This document shows positions 59,990-64,000 of a stretch of 64,000 nucleotides of DNA, piece after piece. The DNA is from Heyndrickxia oleronia (lineage in GTDB: Bacteria; Bacillota; Bacilli; Bacillales; Bacillaceae_C). Position 1 is the stretch's first letter. Each line of letters opens with the position of its first letter. The notes below the pieces were generated by a model. It was given only the letters and a program-made list of their open reading frames with translations, did no database searches and was not told the origin of the DNA. The DNA lies in NCBI RefSeq assembly GCF_017809215.1, contig NZ_CP065424.1:5060501-5124500 (forward strand), in the 5' to 3' direction. Position numbers and translations under genes: made by a program.

Positions 59990-60832
59990 TTAATTTGCTG
60001 CTGGTTGATTTTTAATAGCAGTATCCATAATGCTTGAACGTTCCTCTTCTGAGATCCCTGATAAAATTTTATTAATTTCATCTGTTAAACTGCTGCCTTT
60101 TTTAATACCTACAGCGATAGCCGTATCATCATCTGATGTTTTAAATCCATCAGTAAATTCAACCATTTTATAGTTTTTGTTAGCAGATTCAGCACTAACT
60201 CCTTCTGGACGTTCGGATACATATCCATCAATGACTCCTGATTCCAGCGCTACCCTCATTGCCGGAAAATTATCCATTGCTGGCTGCTTATTTACACCTT
60301 TAATTTGATCAATGACTGAATAGTGGAATGTATTTAATTGAGCTGTTATTTTAGCGCCACTGAAGTCCTGAATAGAAGTTGCTGTCTCATATTTCCCACC
60401 TTTTTTAACGACCATTACTAAATTTGATTTATAGTAGATATCCGAGAAATCGATCGTCTTTTTGCGCTCTGCTGTTGGTGACATTCCTGCTATGATGGCA
60501 TCGATTTTTCCAGAGGTTAATGCTGGAACAAGGCCATCCCATTCGGTTTTAACGATTACAAGTTTTTTCCCCAAACCTTCAGCTATTTTTTTAGCAATCT
60601 CCACATCATAACCACCTGCATACTCTGCACTGCCATCAATTTTTACTCCGCCATTGGAATCATCTTTCTGTGTCCAGTTGAATGGAGCATACCCAGCTTC
60701 AAGACCTACTTTAAATGTTTCTTCATCTTTTGTTTTTGTCCCCACCGTTTCCTTTTCGCTAGTACCACATCCTGCTAATAGCAGTATAATTGTTAAGGAG
60801 ATTGCCATAAAAACTAATCGTTTTTTTCTCAT
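59990..60832 (-). CDS. Amino acid ABC transporter substrate-binding lipoprotein
   Basis: A 280-residue SBP_bac_3 protein. The lipobox is 'LLLAGCGTSE' with C22 as the lipidated residue. The domain-1 pattern is 'VGLEAGYAPFNWTQKDD' and the family signature 'YDVEIAKKIAEGLGKKLVIV' follows. 'GLVPALTSGKIDAIIAGMSPTAERKKTIDFS' is cited as 'GKIDAIIAGMSPTAERKKTI' and holds the ligand-contacting Arg. The family takes polar or basic amino acids, and a choice between Arg, Lys, Gln and cystine is not safe. First gene of the importer operon. Confidence 0.93.
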   Translation of the reverse strand: MRKKRLVFMAISLTIILLLAGCGTSEKETVGTKTKDEETFKVGLEAGYAPFNWTQKDDSNGGVKIDGSAEYAGGYDVEIAKKIAEGLGKKLVIVKTEWDGLVPALTSGKIDAIIAGMSPTAERKKTIDFSDIYYKSNLVMVVKKGGKYETATSIQDFSGAKITAQLNTFHYSVIDQIKGVNKQPAMDNFPAMRVALESGVIDGYVSERPEGVSAESANKNYKMVEFTDGFKTSDDDTAIAVGIKKGSSLTDEINKILSGISEEERSSIMDTAIKNQPAAN

Positions 60833-60929
60833 GAATACGTTTCTCCCCCCGATTCGTCCGTATATTAATAATTTATGTGCCTATCTTTGATATTATCGGA
60901 ATTTTCTAATTTGTTCAAGTAGTTCTAAA

Positions 60930-60964
60930 ATAAAAAAAGACCTGAGTCAAACTCAAGCCTTTTC
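60930..60964 (-). terminator. Probable terminator of azoR
   Basis: GGCTTGAGT / ACTCAGGTC stem (with a G-U pair) and a T7 run on the minus strand, about 135 bases past the azoR stop and upstream of the importer operon. Confidence 0.65.
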
Positions 60965-61099
60965 TATTATGATTAAATTTTATTTTTGGGAGTCAAATGA
61001 GCTTTGCTGGTTGATCATCTCATATTGACGTTTACTTCTTATCGAATAACTTTTAATCTCAAAGTACGTTCAGTATTTTTAATGGCATACAAAAAAAAT

Positions 61100-61747
61100 T
61101 TACACTAAAGCCACTTGATTTGCTAGTTTATTAGCAGCCTCTGTAACCTTACGTAATCCTTCTTGGATGATTTCTTCTGCTTTATTAGGCATAGCATTAT
61201 GGCCTTCGATAATGACTTCATCGATAATTTCCATACCAAATATACCGCCAAATACGTTACGCATATAATTAACAGACATGTCCATCTGTGCCATTTCTGG
61301 TGTAGAATAAATTCCGCCACGTGCATTTAAGAAAATGGCTTTTTTATCCGTCATTAATTGAATCATGTTACCATCAGCATCATATTTAAATGCAAATCCT
61401 GCAGCGTATACATAATCGATAAAAGTTTGTAGTTTAGCTGGAATAGTTAAATTCCATAATGGGAATGCAAATACAACTACATCTGCAGCAGTTAACGCAT
61501 CCATTGCTTTTTGTTTCGCATTTAAGAGACGCTGTTCTATATCAGTTAATTCTCCACCGTTATTCACTTTTCCAAAAGCATTAAATATATCTTGACCAAA
61601 ATAAGGTGTATCCTCAGCGAATACATCATATGTAGTCACATTCAAATTTTCCGCACCTTTTAATGCGTCCATAAAAGTTTCATACATTCTGCTGGAAACA
61701 GCCTCCGCTGCTGGGCGGTTATTTGCTTTAACAACTAAAACATTCAT
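61100..61747 (-). CDS. azoR: FMN-dependent NADH:azo/quinone reductase
   Basis: A 215-residue flavodoxin-fold enzyme. 'ADVVVFAFPLWNLTIPAKLQTFIDYVYAAGFAFKY' is cited as 'FAFPLWNLTIPAKLQTFIDY', and is the FMN-contacting segment of AzoR proteins. 'ARGGIYSTPEM' also contacts FMN. It reduces quinones and azo compounds with NADH by two electrons, often as part of thiol or quinone stress response. The start is ATG 61747 behind AGGAGGC; frame extends upstream but without a ribosome site. Monocistronic. Confidence 0.92.
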   Translation of the reverse strand: MNVLVVKANNRPAAEAVSSRMYETFMDALKGAENLNVTTYDVFAEDTPYFGQDIFNAFGKVNNGGELTDIEQRLLNAKQKAMDALTAADVVVFAFPLWNLTIPAKLQTFIDYVYAAGFAFKYDADGNMIQLMTDKKAIFLNARGGIYSTPEMAQMDMSVNYMRNVFGGIFGMEIIDEVIIEGHNAMPNKAEEIIQEGLRKVTEAANKLANQVALV

Positions 61748-61967
61748 AAAAGAGCCTCCTATTATTATATTGAAATAAAAAATATAATAGTTAAAATAAA
61801 TTTTTGTATTTGGATAGCACTGCTTTATACTTTCCAAATACTTATTATAACACCCTCATATGAATTTGTTTGGAATTCTGCTCCACTAAAAGTTCCTATA
61901 CTAATCCATTGTAGAATGGATACATTTTCTTTCCTCTCTGTAAAGGGGACACCCTTGTTCTATCATT

Positions 61968-62924
61968 TTAATACTGATCGGTTGTTGCCCCTAACGTAGC
62001 ACCTCGAATGATAGATGTGTCATTATACTTTTTTAAATCACTTGGTTTTCCTGTAACTACGACACCAATAATTTTAAGGCTCTTGGGTGCCAATTTATCC
62101 TTACCGTTATTCGTAATGTTATTATAAATTTCAGTTGCTTCATCTTGATACTCTCCACTTTTTGATTTAATCAATTGAAGATTAGATATAAAAGTAGATG
62201 CTGAACTATTATTATATTTAAATCCATATGCTTCAAATCCATTTATGGTGTATCCACTTGAATTCTCTTCATTTAACTTGCTGTACTCCTTCGTATCCTC
62301 CTTACTATAGGTATCTACCCAATACCATGCTAATTGATCTTTAAAAATTTTATCAACTTCTTCGATTGAATATCCCTTATTAAATGAAAATGCCATTTCA
62401 ACAACTTTGTTATCATCAATTTGATTCAACAAATCTCTATCATCAAAAATCTTCTTATAAATAACGTCTGGGTGATAGAATTCAATGACTCTTTCTCCTT
62501 GGTAATATAAAGGGATACGCTCATCCTTTATACTACCTGATCTCGGTGGAACATCCGTAATCAATCTCGACGTTCCCAAAATAGTAAAGACTCTTTCCTT
62601 TTCCCCCCACGGTATTGGTACCCCTCCAACTTTCTTCACTAATTTTGTTTTTGCTGTTGCTGATATTGGAGAATAGTTATAAGTGGTTCCCTTTACTTCT
62701 TCAACATTTGCTCCTAATATCTCATTCCAAGTTGAATCCATTATAAATTCCTTTTCTATTTTCATATTCATAATCTTATCACCCACAAGATATAAACCAG
62801 TAAAAACGATTAAGCTTATAATTAATGAAATCAACACCATTTTTGTCATTGAACGTCTCTTTGCCTTTTTTACTAATTTCTCAAACTCTAAATCTTTTGG
62901 TAAAAATTCATTTTCTTTATTCAT
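61968..62924 (-). CDS. Anti-sigma factor with sigma-regulator N- and C-terminal domains
   Basis: 318 residues. A short cytoplasmic N-terminus ('FLPKDLEFEKLVKKAKRRS'), one membrane helix at 29-48 ('MVLISLIISLIVFTGLYLVG'), then a long extracytoplasmic domain ('ITDVPPRSGSIKDE', 'LKIIGVVVTGKPSDLKKYN'). This matches the Bacillus anti-sigma proteins with sigma-factor-regulator N/C domains. The start is ATG 62924, 7 bases after AGGAGG; it overlaps the sigma gene stop by 8 bases, so expression is coupled and stoichiometric. It should hold the sigma factor at the membrane until an envelope signal arrives. Confidence 0.88.
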   Translation of the reverse strand: MNKENEFLPKDLEFEKLVKKAKRRSMTKMVLISLIISLIVFTGLYLVGDKIMNMKIEKEFIMDSTWNEILGANVEEVKGTTYNYSPISATAKTKLVKKVGGVPIPWGEKERVFTILGTSRLITDVPPRSGSIKDERIPLYYQGERVIEFYHPDVIYKKIFDDRDLLNQIDDNKVVEMAFSFNKGYSIEEVDKIFKDQLAWYWVDTYSKEDTKEYSKLNEENSSGYTINGFEAYGFKYNNSSASTFISNLQLIKSKSGEYQDEATEIYNNITNNGKDKLAPKSLKIIGVVVTGKPSDLKKYNDTSIIRGATLGATTDQY

Positions 62925-63417
62925 TACCATACCTCCTATATTGTTCAATAAATTCGCATCTGGCTCTGTGTAGAATTGTCTTAACCGATCCTTCTTTCAT
63001 ACCTAATAGATCTGCTATTTCATTTATTTTCAATCCGGTACTATATTTAAGAAGAAGTAATTGACGATGTTTCGGTTTTAATTTGTTTAACAGTTCATGG
63101 ATGTCTTTCTCTAATTCACTTTGTAAAAGTAATTTTTCTGGCGTCTCTTCCTCAAATAATTCTTGTAAGTTGAACAATAAAATTTCTCTCCGTCTAGAAT
63201 TTTTTCGGGTCATATCATAATATTGATTAATTGCTACTCTAAACAGCCAGCTTTGTACGTTAGAAATTCCGACAGAATCAATATATTGTAAGAATTTATA
63301 AGCAGTGTCTTGAATAATGTCTTCTGCATCTTCCTTTGAAGCACCCATTTTTAATAGATAAGAGTAAACAAATTTTAGTACTTCGTTAAGTTTTTTTCCC
63401 ATCATGGAATCATTCAT
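62917..63417 (-). CDS. ECF sigma factor
   Basis: 166 residues. Region 2 is 'DAEDIIQDTAYKFLQYI' with 'VQSWLFRVAINQYYDMTRKN' for core and -10 binding. Region 4 is 'LLLKYSTGLKINEIADLLGMKEGSVKTILHRAR', cited as 'INEIADLLGMKEGSVKTILH', a helix-turn-helix for the -35 element. The start is ATG 63417 behind GGGAGG. Paired with the anti-sigma gene that overlaps its end. A possible self-recognised promoter lies just upstream. Specific Bacillus sigma identity (SigM, SigV or other) is not clear. Confidence 0.92.
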   Translation of the reverse strand: MNDSMMGKKLNEVLKFVYSYLLKMGASKEDAEDIIQDTAYKFLQYIDSVGISNVQSWLFRVAINQYYDMTRKNSRRREILLFNLQELFEEETPEKLLLQSELEKDIHELLNKLKPKHRQLLLLKYSTGLKINEIADLLGMKEGSVKTILHRARCEFIEQYRRYGNE

Positions 63418-63438
63418 TTCGGACCTCCCACCATTAAA

Positions 63439-63463
63439 ACGTTTCAATTCCTAAAAGGTTAAC
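63439..63463 (-). promoter_or_regulatory. Possible ECF-type promoter
   Basis: Minus strand: TTGTTAACCTTTT (AAC of the -35, about 63458-63463), a 16-base gap, then CGT (63439-63441). AAC-N16-CGT is the general ECF promoter pattern. The resulting leader would be short, about 15 bases. Confidence 0.35.
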
Positions 63464-63693
63464 AAAAAAAATTTCTCGAAATAAAATTATTTACTTCAGA
63501 TAAATTTCCCTGTAAAAAAAAGGATTAGGCTATAAGGATTTTAAATCCATGCCCAACCCACTGTATAACAGGCTCTTTATTATAATAAATTACATCTGGT
63601 AAAACTGCCTCTGCATCAATAAAACGCTCCCTTCGTTATATCACTAGAAGCACTCTTACGCATCATTAATTCGCATTTTGTAAAATAGTTTAT

Positions 63694-64000
63694 TTACAAA
63701 TCACTTTCCGTCTTCATTTTGTTCATTTCAACTAAAGTCATTTCATTACACTGCCTGATAAAGTCAAGGATCAGAAGAATTTCCTGCTCATTGTACCGTG
63801 AAATGATATTAAGCGTTGATTGCATAATCGAATGAAACATAGGTGAAAGTTGTGCTGAACCCTCCGGTATAGGTTTGACAACAACCCTCCTTCGATCATT
63901 TGGATCTTTATCCCTAATTACATATCCTGCCTTTTCCAATCGATCAATTATATTTGTAACTGCTCCTGTTGTTAAACCAGTAATGTCTGCCAGCTGGCCG
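63694..64000 (-). CDS. MarR family transcriptional regulator, N-terminus beyond window
   Basis: The frame is open to the window edge, leaving the last 102 residues. The winged helix ('ADITGLTTGAVTNIIDRLEKAG' region, cited as 'LTTGAVTNIIDRLEKAGYV') and the wing 'RDKDPNDRRRVVVKPIPEG' are unmistakable MarR features: D-x-R-x-D-R-R-x type. The C-terminal dimer helix is 'SRYNEQEILLILDFIRQCNE'. Target genes are not visible because the upstream side is cut off. Confidence 0.88.
   Translation of the reverse strand, partial: GQLADITGLTTGAVTNIIDRLEKAGYVIRDKDPNDRRRVVVKPIPEGSAQLSPMFHSIMQSTLNIISRYNEQEILLILDFIRQCNEMTLVEMNKMKTESDL

Noticed and set aside
1..64000. CRISPR arrays, prophage, integrative element, restriction or other classic defence islands
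   Set aside because: No regularly spaced repeats, integrase, phage structural genes, restriction-modification or toxin-antitoxin genes were seen. The only mobile element is the IS1182 copy.

Overview
The window looks like chromosomal DNA of an endospore-former-type Bacillaceae (Bacillus sensu lato). The DNA is AT-rich, ribosome binding sites are strong AGGAGG-type, and TTG and GTG starts are common. Several gene sets have direct Bacillus subtilis or B. cereus-group counterparts: dctS/dctR/dctA/dctB, manR-manP-manA, a PerR-box ahpCF operon, guaC, kynU, DUF3231 and DUF4023 proteins, and a YxdLM/YxeA-type peptide ABC module. There is no rRNA, tRNA, CRISPR array or prophage. One complete insertion sequence (IS1182 family) is present.

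Layout. 1-8 kb: end of a MATE exporter, pepT, a DUF4023 peptide, an uncharacterised 422-residue protein, kynU with a hotdog thioesterase, and the peptide transporter dtpT. 8-15.3 kb: a penicillin acylase gene broken by one TGA codon, then a respiratory cluster (GMC flavoprotein, Tat-exported gluconate 2-dehydrogenase subunit 3, tatA, tatC, membrane cytochrome c). 15.3-18.1 kb: a three-gene operon (36-residue peptide, small alarmone synthetase, TetR regulator) whose operator lies inside its own promoter, then guaC with a PurR-box pair. 18.4-24.6 kb: a YdeI-like protein, codBA behind a PyrR-type attenuator, a LysR regulator and a CofE-like ligase. 24.6-31.4 kb: an M20 peptidase remnant, the C4-dicarboxylate system and an amino acid permease. 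31.7-42.1 kb: a YtrA-type GntR/ABC operon, a DUF3231 protein, a two-component system, YxeA, a BceAB-type ABC transporter and a DUF418 protein. 42.2-48.3 kb: a frameshifted TetR gene beside an SDR gene, the IS1182 copy and ahpCF. 48.4-53.7 kb: manA, manP, manR. 53.9-58.2 kb: a guanine-riboswitch operon (NCS2 purine permease plus Rieske oxygenase) and divergent guaD. 58.2-64 kb: a polar amino acid ABC importer, azoR, an ECF sigma/anti-sigma pair and a partial MarR regulator.

How the parts work together. Nucleobase salvage recurs: guaC (PurR boxes), codBA (PyrR attenuator), guaD and an NCS2 permease (guanine riboswitch), plus an alarmone synthetase. Two carbon-uptake genes (dctA, manP) carry cre-like sites. 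The best candidates for something undescribed are: (i) the Rieske oxygenase co-transcribed with a purine permease under a guanine riboswitch, which suggests an oxygen-dependent purine hydroxylase or demethylase; (ii) PyrR-type attenuation of cytosine salvage; (iii) an identical triple direct repeat upstream of both the peptide-ABC operon and the DUF418 gene, which suggests one response-regulator regulon; (iv) the TetR-controlled operon of a 36-residue peptide and an alarmone synthetase; (v) a dispersed intergenic repeat with conserved stem arms. Three genes are visibly damaged: penicillin acylase (nonsense), an M20 peptidase (truncation plus nonsense) and a TetR regulator (frameshift).

All calls rest on reading the sequence and on family knowledge. 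No database search was run. Start codons were moved to the start that best fits a ribosome binding site where this was clear.
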